This document shows, one piece after another, positions 9,207-18,838 of a stretch of DNA of 64,000 nucleotides; the first letter of the stretch is position 1, and each line of letters starts with the position of its first letter. The position numbers and the translations under genes were made by a program. Location of the stretch: assembly GCA_003724185.1 (NCBI GenBank), contig RHGM01000003.1, positions 434,001 to 498,000 of the forward strand. Reading direction: 5' to 3'. This DNA is from Porphyrobacter sp. IPPAS B-1204 (GTDB taxonomy: Bacteria > Pseudomonadota > Alphaproteobacteria > Sphingomonadales > Sphingomonadaceae). The notes below the pieces were generated by a model. That model ran no database searches. It saw only the letters and a list, made by a program, of their open reading frames with translations, and was not told the origin of the DNA.

Positions 9207-9761
9207 ATGCCCGACCGCCCACGACCTGCGCTGCTGACGCTGATGCGCCGCCTTGCCGCCCTGCCCACCGCCGCCACCGCCGTCCCGCGCCGCATCGGCC
9301 CGGAAGGCATTGCTCTGATCAAGAAGTTCGAAGGCTGCGCAAGGCTGCGGCCTGACGGCATGATCGAGGCCTATCCCGACCCCGGCACCGGGGCTGAACC
9401 GTGGACCATCGGCTGGGGCGCGACCGGGCGTGACGGCTTCCACGGCGGCCGGATCGGCCCCGGCACCCGCTGGACGCAGGCGCAGTGCGATGAGAGGCTG
9501 GCGCAGGATCTGGTGCGCTACGCCGCCGAGGTGGCCGCGGCAGTCGGCGCTGCCCCCACCACCCAGAGCCAGTTCGATGCGCTGGTCAGCTTCCACTACA
9601 ATACCGGCGCGATTGCCCGCGCCACGCTCACCCGGCGGCACGTTGCCGGCGATCACGCCGGCGCCGCCCGCGAATTCGCCCGCTGGAACCACGCGGGCGG
9701 GCGGGTGCTCAAGGGCCTGGTGCGCCGCCGAGCCGCCGAAGCCGAACTCTACCTTCAATAA
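9207..9761 (+). CDS. Phage-type lysozyme (GH24 family)
   Basis: A 184-residue muramidase of the T4/lambda-lysozyme type, cleaving peptidoglycan. The catalytic Glu42 in KKFEG, Asp58 in AYPDPG and Thr67 in WTIGWG match the family's E-D-T arrangement, and QFDALVSFHYNTGA is the conserved second-lobe motif. Residues 1-30 are Arg/Ala-rich and could be a weak export signal, but no clear signal peptide is present. The start at 9207 follows AGGAGG at 9193-9198; the frame is open further upstream into the operator. No holin, spanin or other phage gene is nearby. Its stop overlaps the convergent tamB stop by 7 bases. Confidence 0.88.
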   Translation: MPDRPRPALLTLMRRLAALPTAATAVPRRIGPEGIALIKKFEGCARLRPDGMIEAYPDPGTGAEPWTIGWGATGRDGFHGGRIGPGTRWTQAQCDERLAQDLVRYAAEVAAAVGAAPTTQSQFDALVSFHYNTGAIARATLTRRHVAGDHAGAAREFARWNHAGGRVLKGLVRRRAAEAELYLQ

Positions 9762-12700
9762 TCCCGGCTGACCTGCAGCAGCACTGAATCGCGCCCGATG
9801 GTCGAGACCGTGCCCAGCAGCGCCAGCCAGCTGGTGATCCGGTATTCCACCTGCGTCGCGCTGTAACCGCGCCCGTCGGTCACCAGTTCGACATAGATCT
9901 TGCGGGTGATGTTCTTGCCGATGGCGATCCCGGTGCCGCGCCCGATCAGCGGATCCGCGCTGACGATCCGCAGCTGATCAAGCCCGATTGACCGGCGCAG
10001 CTCGCCAATCGGGTCCAGTCCCCCGCCCCCGCCCTGCAAGGCTGCGAGCGCCGCTGCCAGCTGCACCGCGTCAGTCGCGGAAAGCGACGTGACCGACCCG
10101 CCGAACAGCAGGCGTGCCAGAATTTCCTCCTCGGGCAGCGCGGGATCGGACGAGAAGGCGATGGCCGGTGACTGCGCGTTGCCGGTGATCGCAATATCGA
10201 CATTGGTGCCATTGCGCGCCGTTTCCGCCAGCACGTCGAGCCGCGGATTGATCGGCTCGTTCACGTCGAACAGGATGCGCCCGCGGGTGAGTTCGAACCG
10301 GGTGCCGGCAAAGGTGTAATCGCCGCGCACCAGCCGCGCCGTGCCGCCGATGCGGGGATCCTCCACCGTGCCGCGCAAGGCGATGTCGATCCCCCATTCG
10401 CTTTCCAGCCCCAGCCCTTCGACCGCGACCCGGCTGGGCGCGCTGGCATTGACCAGATAGCGCCACGAGGCGTCGCGGCCGGAAACCTGCGTCTCCGCCC
10501 GGCCAACCTCGCCCCCCACTTCGCGCGTCGCGATGCGGGGGAGCGCATTGTCTTCCTCCGCCGTGCCCAGCGCCCAGCGGGCACGGTTGATGCTGACCCG
10601 TCCGGCAATGGTCCCGCCAAGCCCGTTGGAGACGATCCGCAAGGGGCCGGTGATCGTCGCCTCAAGCCCGTTCGCATCGAGCAGCCGCGCATCCTTGGCC
10701 GCAGCGCGCAGATCAATCGTCGGTCCGCGGGCGGCGCTCATGTTTGCCAGATCAACCGTTCCGCTGCCGCTCACCGTGCCGCCGCCCGCGGTTGCCCCGG
10801 CAAAGCGCAGAAGTTCGAGCCGCGATCCGACAAATCGCCCGCGCACGCTGGCCTTGGTGATGCGCGTGCCGGTCAGTTCGCTCTGCACGGTCAGATCGTC
10901 GCTGGCCAGCGTGCCGGTGATTCGCGGATTGCCAAGCGTTCCGGTCGCCCGCGCCGCAACGCGCAGCGGACCGGCAAAATCGAAGATCTCGACCCCGGAC
11001 AGCCGCCACAATGTCTCGGCAGCGCCATCGAAGGCGAGCCTTGCGCCCAGCCGCCCGCGCATCAACCGGTCGGTCAGCGCGCCGTCCTGCGGCAGATCGC
11101 TGATGCGCATCGCCACATCGCCGCGCCGTTCTTCGCCTTCGAACAGGCGCAGCGCTGCGGTCAGGCGCGGCGCGGTGAGATCGATCACGCCCAGCACATT
11201 GATCGGCTTGGACGACAGCACCAGTCCCGCCCGGCTGAACCTTTCGATCCGACCGCGTGCGGTGGCGGTGGGCGGCTCGCGGCCCTGCTGGCGGTAGTCG
11301 ATCACGCCGGTCAGCCGCCCGCCAAGGCCGAGATCAGCGCCCGCCAGATCGAGCAGGCGCAGCGGCATGCGTGCCAGTTTCAGCTCCAGCGCGGTGGCAT
11401 CGCCGCCGAAGGTGCCTTGGGCAATGGCATATCCTCCGCCAAAGCCGATCTGTGTTGGCGCAAGGCTCCACCCTGCGCCGTCCTCCAGCGCGGTCAGCAC
11501 GGCGCGGCGCGGCATGGTGAACTGCGCATTGCCATATTGCCCGCGTGCCACCGCGGCGATCCGGTTCGGTGCGACCTGCGCATCGAAGTTGAGCGCAAAG
11601 CGGTCAGCGCGGCGTCCGGCAACCGACCCGGTCACTGTGCCCCGCCCGCCCGCAATCGCCGCCTTGGCGTTGAGGCTGGCAAGGCTGAGGCCACCATATT
11701 CGAACCCGCTGGCGGTGATGTCCGCATCCACGCTGGTGCTGCCATCGGCATAGCGGCCGGTGGCGGCAATATCGGCGCTGGCGATGCTAATCGGCGTGTC
11801 TCCGCCGAAGCTGGCATTGCGGGCTGCCAGATCGACCGCAAAGCCGATCGCGCCGCCGGTCTGCGGCCGGAACGATGCCGTACCATTCACCCCGCCGCCT
11901 GCCAGCCTGAGGTTGCCGGAAGCACCCGCATCCTCCAGCAGCACCGTGCCTGTGACCGTGGTGCGGTAGACATCGAGCCGGTTGATCGCGATCCGCGTCG
12001 GCGCATCGGCGGGCAGGAACAGCTCCAGCGCGCCCTCAAACGGGCCAAGCAGTGATCCGCCCGCGACATCAAGCCCGAAGCCTTCCTCGCTTGGCGCAAG
12101 CGCGATGCGCACGTCCGTCAGCCCTGCGGCAGGCAGGGGATCGGCCAGCACCAGCACCGCACGCGGGCCATCGGCGGCGATTTCGGCGTCGAAGCTGAAG
12201 GGGCCGTAGTCCGCCTGCCGTCCGCTGCCCGCCAGCACGGTGCGGGTCACACCGCCGGCGGTCACGATCTTGCTGTCGAGCCGGGCGTTGAGGCGCGGCG
12301 CGGTGATCGTTGTGTTGCGCAGTATGATCGGCTGGCCTGCGCCCATGCCAAGCTCGCCATTGAAGCGCACCTGTTCGCCCGCAAGGTTGACGAGCGTGGC
12401 ATTGCCGATCCGGCTGAGGACACCCGCCAGATTGGCGCGCAGGCTCCACGGCACGGCGGGGCCGAATTTGACGAGGATCTTGGCATTGGCTGTCACCTCG
12501 CCCGCGCCCTCGATGGGCAGGCGGGTCGCGGTGACCGGCCCGGCGATGGCATAGGCCCCTGCGGCAATGTCTCCGCGCAGCGCCAGCGTCGCCTCTGCGC
12601 CGGGGAAGATGATCTGCGTGCGGTCTGCAGCCAGTCGCTGGCGCGTGAAGTCATAGGTGATGAGGCCGGTGGCGCGCCCGCCCACCAGACGCGGATCGGC

Positions 12701-13987
12701 AAAGGCATTGCCGGTCGTCACCCGCTGCGCGGTGAGCGCCAGCGGCAGGCTGAGCACATCGCCCTCAATCCGGCCCACGCCTTCCTGCGCAAGGCCGGTG
12801 GCGACCACACCCGATGCGGTCAGGCGGGCAACCGCGATTTCGTGCTTGATCGCCAGATCGTCAAAAGCCCCGGAAAGGCTGGCGTCCATCCGTCCGCCCT
12901 CGATCCGCAGCGTTTCACCCAGCAGATCGGGATCGCGCAGGACAAGGCGCACCCGTGCCCCGTCGACGACGTTATCGGCCAGGTTCACCACCCCGGCCGC
13001 ACGCACATCCGCCGCGTCCGACACTGCGGCAGCGCGCCCTTCGATCACGCTGTTGTCCAGCCGGAAGCTGGCGACCAGCGACAGGGCCTCTCCCAGTGCG
13101 CGGCCGGTGATGGTGTCATCGCCCAGACCCGCACGCAGCTGGCCGATGACGCCATATTGCCCGGCGTCATTGCTGATCTTGAAAGCGGCGACCGGCGGCG
13201 CTGCGTCAGCGCCAATCTGCCGCGCCACTGCCACCCCGCGCCAGCGCGCCCATGTGCCATCGCCGACAATCCGCCCGGCGAAACCCGTCTCCAGCCCCGC
13301 CAACCCGGCCAGCACGCCGCCTGCGGGGGCGCGGGCATCGCCGGAAAGGTCAAATCGGTCGCCATCAGGTTCGGCGTCGAGCAACAGGGTGATCCGGTCC
13401 TCGGCCCCCAGACGCGCCTTGGCATCGACCAGCGCCCGGCCCTGCCGGATGTCGATCCGTGCGGCGAGGTTGGCGCGTTCGTCCTGCGCAGTGGCGACGC
13501 CCCTTGCGATCACCAGATCCTCGATCACCAGCTTGTCCACCCGGATATCGAAATCGGGCAACAAGGGCGCGTCGGGATCGCCCGGATTGAGTTCGGGCAG
13601 CCGCGTCAATCGCCCGCGCCGCGCTGTCACCTCGCGGATATCGAGCCCGCTCCACAACCAGTTCAGCGGTCGCCAGTCGAGCCGCACTTCAGGAATGGTC
13701 AGGAACGCGCCCTTGGTATCGCTCACCGTAACGCTGCGCAGCACCGCCTGCCGGTAGATATCGCCCTCGATCCGTCCGACCGTGAACCTGAGGCCCGAGG
13801 CCGGGGCGACGCCCGCGATCTGATCGGCGATGAAGCGTTTGCCGATGGGGGTGGAAAAGAACAGCGCTGCCAGCAGAAAGGGTGCGGTGACCAGCGCCAG
13901 CGCCCATCCCAGCCGCTTGCCCCAGCGGCGCGCGCGCGGGGCTTGCGGGCGCACGGGCTCGGCGGCGGTCATGGTATCCTCGGCCAT
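9755..13987 (-). CDS. tamB: Translocation and assembly module protein TamB
   Basis: A 1410-residue AsmA/TamB-like protein. An N-terminal anchor helix (about residues 20-45, WGKRLGWALALV) leads into a long series of beta-rich repeats predicted to form a periplasm-spanning hydrophobic groove. The C-terminal TamB domain (former DUF490) is recognisable by GDYTFAGTRFELTRG, NPRLDVLAE and PALPEEEILARLLFGGS. It ends DSVLLQVSRDY, typical of the family. Together with TamA it helps insert outer-membrane proteins and has been linked to lipid transport between membranes. Start and tamA stop overlap at 13987, so the two are translated together. Confidence 0.95.
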   Translation of the reverse strand: MAEDTMTAAEPVRPQAPRARRWGKRLGWALALVTAPFLLAALFFSTPIGKRFIADQIAGVAPASGLRFTVGRIEGDIYRQAVLRSVTVSDTKGAFLTIPEVRLDWRPLNWLWSGLDIREVTARRGRLTRLPELNPGDPDAPLLPDFDIRVDKLVIEDLVIARGVATAQDERANLAARIDIRQGRALVDAKARLGAEDRITLLLDAEPDGDRFDLSGDARAPAGGVLAGLAGLETGFAGRIVGDGTWARWRGVAVARQIGADAAPPVAAFKISNDAGQYGVIGQLRAGLGDDTITGRALGEALSLVASFRLDNSVIEGRAAAVSDAADVRAAGVVNLADNVVDGARVRLVLRDPDLLGETLRIEGGRMDASLSGAFDDLAIKHEIAVARLTASGVVATGLAQEGVGRIEGDVLSLPLALTAQRVTTGNAFADPRLVGGRATGLITYDFTRQRLAADRTQIIFPGAEATLALRGDIAAGAYAIAGPVTATRLPIEGAGEVTANAKILVKFGPAVPWSLRANLAGVLSRIGNATLVNLAGEQVRFNGELGMGAGQPIILRNTTITAPRLNARLDSKIVTAGGVTRTVLAGSGRQADYGPFSFDAEIAADGPRAVLVLADPLPAAGLTDVRIALAPSEEGFGLDVAGGSLLGPFEGALELFLPADAPTRIAINRLDVYRTTVTGTVLLEDAGASGNLRLAGGGVNGTASFRPQTGGAIGFAVDLAARNASFGGDTPISIASADIAATGRYADGSTSVDADITASGFEYGGLSLASLNAKAAIAGGRGTVTGSVAGRRADRFALNFDAQVAPNRIAAVARGQYGNAQFTMPRRAVLTALEDGAGWSLAPTQIGFGGGYAIAQGTFGGDATALELKLARMPLRLLDLAGADLGLGGRLTGVIDYRQQGREPPTATARGRIERFSRAGLVLSSKPINVLGVIDLTAPRLTAALRLFEGEERRGDVAMRISDLPQDGALTDRLMRGRLGARLAFDGAAETLWRLSGVEIFDFAGPLRVAARATGTLGNPRITGTLASDDLTVQSELTGTRITKASVRGRFVGSRLELLRFAGATAGGGTVSGSGTVDLANMSAARGPTIDLRAAAKDARLLDANGLEATITGPLRIVSNGLGGTIAGRVSINRARWALGTAEEDNALPRIATREVGGEVGRAETQVSGRDASWRYLVNASAPSRVAVEGLGLESEWGIDIALRGTVEDPRIGGTARLVRGDYTFAGTRFELTRGRILFDVNEPINPRLDVLAETARNGTNVDIAITGNAQSPAIAFSSDPALPEEEILARLLFGGSVTSLSATDAVQLAAALAALQGGGGGLDPIGELRRSIGLDQLRIVSADPLIGRGTGIAIGKNITRKIYVELVTDGRGYSATQVEYRITSWLALLGTVSTIGRDSVLLQVSRDY

Positions 13988-15930
13988 CAGAACGCTTGAC
14001 CCAGACTGACATAGACCACCACCGGGCTATCGAATTGGGTCGGGTTGAGCGGGGTCGCCACATCCACGCGGATCGGGCCGAAGGTGGTCTTGTAGCGGAT
14101 GCCGACGCCGGCGCCGTATCGGATGAAGCGGAAATCGGGCGTGCTGCCCAGACTGACCGTGCCCGCATCAAAGAACGGCACCACTTCCACCGCACCATCA
14201 AACAGCGGCGTTTCGATCCGCGCTTCGAGGGAGAATTCCACCAGCGATGCCCCGCCTGTCGCCTCACCGCGGTCATTGCGCGGGCCGACGCCCTGAAAGC
14301 CATAGCCGCGCACCGATCCGCCGCCACCGCCATACAGGCGGCGTGACGGCGCGACATTGTCCAGCTCCGCGCCCTGGATTGTCGCTGCGCGCACCCGCCC
14401 GGCCAGCACGGTCGATCCGACTGACTTGTAGTAACTGGCATCAGCCTGCGCCCGCAGATAGAAGCTTTCCGAACCGTCGGACCGCGACACTTCCGGTGCC
14501 GCGAACAGCGTCCCGCGCCACCCGGACGAAGGATCGAGCAGATCGTCGCTTTCATCGATGGTCGCGCTGCCGAACAGGCCGCCGATCAGGTAGCTCTGGC
14601 GCGGCAGCGCGATGGTGGAATTGCGCGCCGTGCGGTTGCGCTCGTCGGTCCACAGCACTTCGCCGCCCACCAGCCAGCTGAATTCCTTCTGGAACAGGAA
14701 GTTCGATATCCGCTCAAAAGACCCGCGTGCACCCACGGTCCGCGCATCGACCGCCAGCGTTGTGATGTCGCTGGCGAAGATATCGGCGGTCAGCACCTGA
14801 TCGCGCCCGCGGAAATTGTTGCGCCTCACCCCGACGCTCGCCAGCGCCTCCCGCGTGCCGAGGATGCCGCGCAGCCGCAGCGCGCCTTCGGGCGGGAACA
14901 GGTTGCGGTGTTCCCACCGGCCTTCGACCTTCAGGCCATCCTCGGTCCCGTAACCGATAGCGCCGGCAATGGTGCGCAAGGGCGCCCGCTCGAATTCGAC
15001 GTCGAGCGCGACTTCGCCCGGCTCCGTGCCTTCAGGGGCTTTGGTTTCGCGGGGGGTCACGGTGACACTGGAGACAAGGCCCGTGGCGATGATTGCGCGG
15101 CGCAGATCGGTTTCCAGGCTTTGCCGGAACACATCGCCTTCTTCGAAGCGGGCGATGCGGGAAAAATGCCGCCCGGACAGGAAATCGGGATCGCTGCTGA
15201 CGACCTCGCCGAACACATATTTGCCGCCCGGCTGGACGGGTAACGCCAGATCGCCTTCGAGCCGGGTGTGGTCGATCAGCAGTTCAGGCTCGGCCACCTC
15301 GGCGAAGGGATAGCCGGTTTCGCCGAGCGTCACGCGCAGTTCCAGTTCGCGCTCCACGATCCGGTCGGCATACAGCGGATCGCCCGGCTTGATGCCAAGG
15401 GCCGCGATCAGGCGGCTGGCGTCAGGCTCGGGCAAGGCGGGCAGAGCGCCAAGGTCGATCCGCCCGAAGCGGTAACGGGTGCCGGGCAGGATGTCGAAGC
15501 GGACGCTGGGTTCGCGGGCGGCGGCTTCGGCGGCATCCTCGGCCTCCTCGGTGGTGGCGCCGGCGCGGCGACCGCCGGAAAGCTGGCGCACCACTTCGCC
15601 ATCGTAATAGCCATAGGTGCGCAGGATATCCCCGAGCAGTTCCTCGTCAGCACGCGCGCGGGCGGCGACCTGCGGGGCGGATTCCTCCCCGTCATCAAGC
15701 GCACGCAAGGTCGACAAGTCCTTGAACCGCTGAACGAATTCATCCTTCTCGGGGAAGGCGTCCGCCGCCGCCGGCAGGGCCAGCACCAGCGTGGAGTTGA
15801 CCCGGGTTTCAGCAAGTTCAGGCAGTTCGCCCAGCACCGGCGCGGCGATCGAGGCAAGCGCCTCAAGCTCGGGATCGGGGGGGGAGCGGTTCGGGCGTTT
15901 CCAGAGCAAAATCAGCGAACAGGCCGTCAA
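13987..15930 (-). CDS. tamA: TamA-like outer-membrane assembly protein, POTRA and barrel part
   Basis: A 647-codon frame encoding the bulk of TamA. The POTRA-like region includes VRQLSGG, FDILPGTRYRFGRIDLG and GYPFAEVAEPEL; the BamA/TamA barrel includes EGRWEHRNLFPPEGALRL, the lid-loop motif GGGGSVRGYGFQG and the terminal RYKTTFGPIRVDVATPL with a final F. The first ~18 codons after the ATG at 15930 ([13 protein letters not shown]) lack a signal peptide and read as out-of-frame sequence. The true N-terminus lies in the other frame at 15885-16411. Removing one C from the C8 tract at 15877-15884 joins them into an ORF of about 800 residues. It precedes tamB with overlapping codons. Confidence 0.85.
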   Translation of the reverse strand: MTACSLILLWKRPNRSPPDPELEALASIAAPVLGELPELAETRVNSTLVLALPAAADAFPEKDEFVQRFKDLSTLRALDDGEESAPQVAARARADEELLGDILRTYGYYDGEVVRQLSGGRRAGATTEEAEDAAEAAAREPSVRFDILPGTRYRFGRIDLGALPALPEPDASRLIAALGIKPGDPLYADRIVERELELRVTLGETGYPFAEVAEPELLIDHTRLEGDLALPVQPGGKYVFGEVVSSDPDFLSGRHFSRIARFEEGDVFRQSLETDLRRAIIATGLVSSVTVTPRETKAPEGTEPGEVALDVEFERAPLRTIAGAIGYGTEDGLKVEGRWEHRNLFPPEGALRLRGILGTREALASVGVRRNNFRGRDQVLTADIFASDITTLAVDARTVGARGSFERISNFLFQKEFSWLVGGEVLWTDERNRTARNSTIALPRQSYLIGGLFGSATIDESDDLLDPSSGWRGTLFAAPEVSRSDGSESFYLRAQADASYYKSVGSTVLAGRVRAATIQGAELDNVAPSRRLYGGGGGSVRGYGFQGVGPRNDRGEATGGASLVEFSLEARIETPLFDGAVEVVPFFDAGTVSLGSTPDFRFIRYGAGVGIRYKTTFGPIRVDVATPLNPTQFDSPVVVYVSLGQAF

Positions 15931-16411
15931 TGGCGGGCTGATAGCCGGGGCCCGGCGGGGGCAGAAACTCGGCCAGTTCCGCGTCGGTCAGGCCCTCGTC
16001 TGCGAGAGCGCTGGCGGGGTCTGACGGCGAGCTGGCGGGGTCAAGGACGGGCGAGACACCGGCAACGCCGGCCGCGGCCCAGCTTTCCGGATCAGTGACG
16101 GCATCGGGCGGGATCAGATCATCGAGGGATTGCGGCACAGGGGCCGGTTCGGGCGCGAGATCAGGGTCGATCAGGGACGTGGTTGCAGGCGCATCATCCG
16201 CTTCATCGTCAACCGGCTGCGTGACATCGGGCACGTCAAGGCGCACCTCGTCCTCCGGCGCAGCCTGCTGCGCTGCGGCCGGGGCGGCACCCAATGCCAG
16301 AGCTCCCTGACCCAACCCTGCAACGATTGCGAGACCGAGTGTAAGGAGCCGCTGGCCTTCAACTGGCCGTGAATTTGACAGGCTGGCCATCCTTGCCCCG
16401 CACGCCTGCAA
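15863..16411 (-). CDS. tamA: TamA N-terminal fragment (signal peptide and linker), frameshifted
   Basis: A 182-codon frame that ends abruptly with RSRA and a stop just after the C8 tract. Starting at the second Met (16390), it has a signal peptide ([20 protein letters not shown] to [11 protein letters not shown]), then a Pro/Asp/Glu-rich low-complexity linker, then [22 protein letters not shown]. This is the kind of N-terminus the barrel frame downstream lacks, so the two are most likely halves of one gene. The ATG at 16390 overlaps the 3' end of bpt by 32 bases. On its own this would be a small secreted peptide without known function. Confidence 0.7.
   Translation of the reverse strand: MQACGARMASLSNSRPVEGQRLLTLGLAIVAGLGQGALALGAAPAAAQQAAPEDEVRLDVPDVTQPVDDEADDAPATTSLIDPDLAPEPAPVPQSLDDLIPPDAVTDPESWAAAGVAGVSPVLDPASSPSDPASALADEGLTDAELAEFLPPPGPGYQPAIDGLFADFALETPEPLPPRSRA
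15877..15884 (-). other. C8 homopolymer at the tamA frameshift
   Basis: Eight consecutive G on the plus strand (C on the coding strand). With seven C the frames join as [16 protein letters not shown] and continue into the POTRA region. With eight, the upstream frame stops 15 bases later. It could be an assembly error or a true slippage site. Confidence 0.85.
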
Positions 16412-17231
16412 GTCCTGCCTCCTGCGGCTGGCGCGGCGCTGTGGCAGCGGCGATCAGGCGATGCTGCTCCTGCGACGGCATCAACTGCCAGCCTTCCCGC
16501 GTCAGCCGTTCGAGCGGGCGATAACGAACCTTGTACTGCATGCGCGGACTGCCTTCGACCCAATATCCCAGGTACACATAGGGCAATGCCTCAGCCGCAG
16601 CGCGGCGGATATGATCGAGGATAATAAAATTGCCCAGCCCTGCGCGGTCCGGGTGATCGGGTTCGTAGAAGGAATAGATCATCGACAGGCCATCGCCCTG
16701 ACGATCGGTAAGGCAAGCCCCCACCAGCCGCCCGGGCTTACCGTTCGGCAGCGGCTCGCGGTATTCGGTGACGACGCTGTTCACCGGCGTGTGTTCGATC
16801 ATGTCGGCATAATCGAGCTCGTCCATTGCCGACATCCCGCCATCGGGGTGACGCGCGCCGAGATAGCGGGCCAGCAGCGCGAATTGTTCGTCCGTCGCCC
16901 AGGGGCGGCATTCGGTGACGATCAGATCGGCATTGCGCTTCAGATCGCGCTTTTGCGTGGCCGAGGGCCGGAACTGGCTCGCCAGAACGCGCACCGACAC
17001 GCAGGCTTGGCAATCAAGGCAGGACGGGCGATAGGCGACCGTCTGGCTGCGGCGGAAGCCGATGCGCCCCAGCGCTTCGTTCAACTGATCGGCGTGCGGC
17101 CCCTTCAGTTCGGTGAAGACCTTGCGCTCGCTCCGGCCCGGCAAATAGGGGCAGGGCGCAGGGCTGGTCACGAAGAACCGGGGAAAGCGGATAGGTGCCG
17201 TCACGGGTGGGGCCTGTCCTTTTTGCGCCAA
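16359..17231 (-). CDS. bpt: Aspartate/glutamate leucyltransferase (arginyltransferase family)
   Basis: A 290-residue cytoplasmic enzyme that transfers leucine from Leu-tRNA to proteins starting with Asp or Glu, marking them for ClpS/ClpAP degradation in the N-degron pathway. Family signatures are [17 protein letters not shown] near residue 30, the Cys motif [12 protein letters not shown] at about 70-81, the GNAT-fold part with [23 protein letters not shown], and [20 protein letters not shown]. Length fits Bpt. It is upstream of tamA on the same strand and overlaps its likely start, so it may be part of the tamAB transcript. Confidence 0.93.
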   Translation of the reverse strand: MAQKGQAPPVTAPIRFPRFFVTSPAPCPYLPGRSERKVFTELKGPHADQLNEALGRIGFRRSQTVAYRPSCLDCQACVSVRVLASQFRPSATQKRDLKRNADLIVTECRPWATDEQFALLARYLGARHPDGGMSAMDELDYADMIEHTPVNSVVTEYREPLPNGKPGRLVGACLTDRQGDGLSMIYSFYEPDHPDRAGLGNFIILDHIRRAAAEALPYVYLGYWVEGSPRMQYKVRYRPLERLTREGWQLMPSQEQHRLIAAATAPRQPQEAGLAGVRGKDGQPVKFTAS

Positions 17232-17427
17232 GGGATTCAGATGAATCGCGGGCGGATCGAAATCGTTAAGAATTTCTTATGCCCGCACAGGCCCAAGGGT
17301 AAAAGGGCCTTAACCATCAAAATATCACGATTTGCGCAGGCAAGCCCCCGCGTGCCCGCAAAAGCGCGTCCGCAGTGGTGCAAAAGGGGACGCTAGCCCG
17401 CCCCGCCCTTCGCAATTTGCCCTGAAA

Positions 17428-18690
17428 TCAGCCGAGTTCGACCAGCTGGACGATATAGCCCTTGGCCCGCAGCCCTTCGACCAGCCGTTCGACCTGTTCG
17501 GCATCGCGTGCTTCGCATTCGATGTCGGTGATCAGGCCCTTGGCCGGCAGCGTGGTGAAGATGCGCTGGTGATAGATTTCGATGATGTTGACGTTGTGCT
17601 CGTCAAACAGGCGCATCACCTTGAACAGCGCGCCGGGGCGATCCTGCAGCGTGATGCGCAGGCGTGCCAGCCGGCCTTGGCGGGCCAGATCGCGCAGCAG
17701 CACGTTTGCCAGAAGCCGCGTGTCGATATTGCCGCCGCACAGCGCCAGCCCGATCGATTTGCCCTTGAACCGCTTGGGGCTGCCCAGCACCGCCGCCAGC
17801 CCTGCCGCGCCCGCGCCTTCGACCACGGTCTTTTCGATCTGGAGCAGCAGCGCCACCGCCTTTTCCAGCGCGGGTTCATCGACCAGCAGGATGTCATCGA
17901 CCTTCTCGGCGATCACCTTCGCGGTGAAATCGCCCGGCACCTTGACCGCGATGCCTTCGGCCAGCGTGTCACCGCCGCAGGGCAGGTTCGCGCCCTTGAT
18001 CCGGTCGAACATGCTGGGGAACAGGCCCGCCTGCACACCGACGACCTCGATATTCGGGTTCAGCGCCTTGGCAACCGTTGCCATCCCCGAAATCAGCCCG
18101 CCCCCGCCAATCGGGGTGACGATGCAATCGAGATCGGGCTTCACGGTCAGCATTTCCAGCGCCACCGTGCCCGCGCCCGCCGCCACATCGGGATCGTCAA
18201 ACGGGTGGACGAAGGTCAGGCCCAGTTCGATTTCCAGCTTGCGGGCGTGGGCGTAGGCTTCGTCAAACGTCTCGCCCTCCAGCACCACCTTGCCGCCGAC
18301 GCTTTCGGTCTGCATCACCTTCACCGTGGGGGTGGTGCGCGGCATGACGATGGTGACCGGCACGCCCAGCCGGGTGCCGTGGTAGCTGAGCCCCTGCGAA
18401 TGGTTCCCCGCCGAAGCCGCGATCACGCCGCGACTGCGCTGTTCCTGCGTCAGCAGCAGCAGCGCGTTCAGCGCGCCGCGCTCCTTGTAAGCAGCGGTGA
18501 ACTGGAGGTTTTCGAACTTCAGCCAGATGTCCGCGCCGGTAATTTCCGACAGGGTGATCGAATGCATCATCGGTGTTTCGACCACCGCGCCGCGAATACG
18601 CTCCGCAGCGGCGCGCACGTGATCGAGGGTCAGGTCGGCCGGCGTGGCGGCGGCACCCTTGGGGCTGGCTGAGGCAGGTTGTGTCGACAT
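17428..18690 (-). CDS. ilvA: Threonine ammonia-lyase (threonine dehydratase)
   Basis: A 420-residue PLP enzyme converting threonine to 2-oxobutanoate and ammonia, the first committed step toward isoleucine. The PLP-binding Lys69 is in FTAAYKERGALN; SAGNHSQGLSYHG binds the substrate carboxylate; GGGGLISG and CGGNID are the cofactor-phosphate and C-terminal motifs. The last ~80 residues form a single ACT-like domain (LRITLQDRPGALFKVMRLFDEHNVNI), so amino-acid control is likely. The single short ACT domain resembles the medium-length form rather than the 514-residue E. coli IlvA. The start at 18690 (MSTQPASAS) is preferred to an ATG 13 codons upstream. Confidence 0.92.
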   Translation of the reverse strand: MSTQPASASPKGAAATPADLTLDHVRAAAERIRGAVVETPMMHSITLSEITGADIWLKFENLQFTAAYKERGALNALLLLTQEQRSRGVIAASAGNHSQGLSYHGTRLGVPVTIVMPRTTPTVKVMQTESVGGKVVLEGETFDEAYAHARKLEIELGLTFVHPFDDPDVAAGAGTVALEMLTVKPDLDCIVTPIGGGGLISGMATVAKALNPNIEVVGVQAGLFPSMFDRIKGANLPCGGDTLAEGIAVKVPGDFTAKVIAEKVDDILLVDEPALEKAVALLLQIEKTVVEGAGAAGLAAVLGSPKRFKGKSIGLALCGGNIDTRLLANVLLRDLARQGRLARLRITLQDRPGALFKVMRLFDEHNVNIIEIYHQRIFTTLPAKGLITDIECEARDAEQVERLVEGLRAKGYIVQLVELG

Positions 18691-18838
18691 AGCGACCGGG
18701 CGATTAGAGGCTTGGCGCGTCAAGGGCAATCGGTTGCCACGGAATTCCTATGCGCCCGCCTCTTGCAAGCGCCGTTGGCAAGCGCGCGGCAAAGCGATAG
18801 GCACCTGCCTTTCCCTGCTGTTCCCATCAAGGATGACC

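Noticed and set aside
9207..9761. Prophage remnant
   Set aside because: Only one phage-type gene is present; no integrase, holin, structural genes or attachment repeats, and the flanks are core genes.
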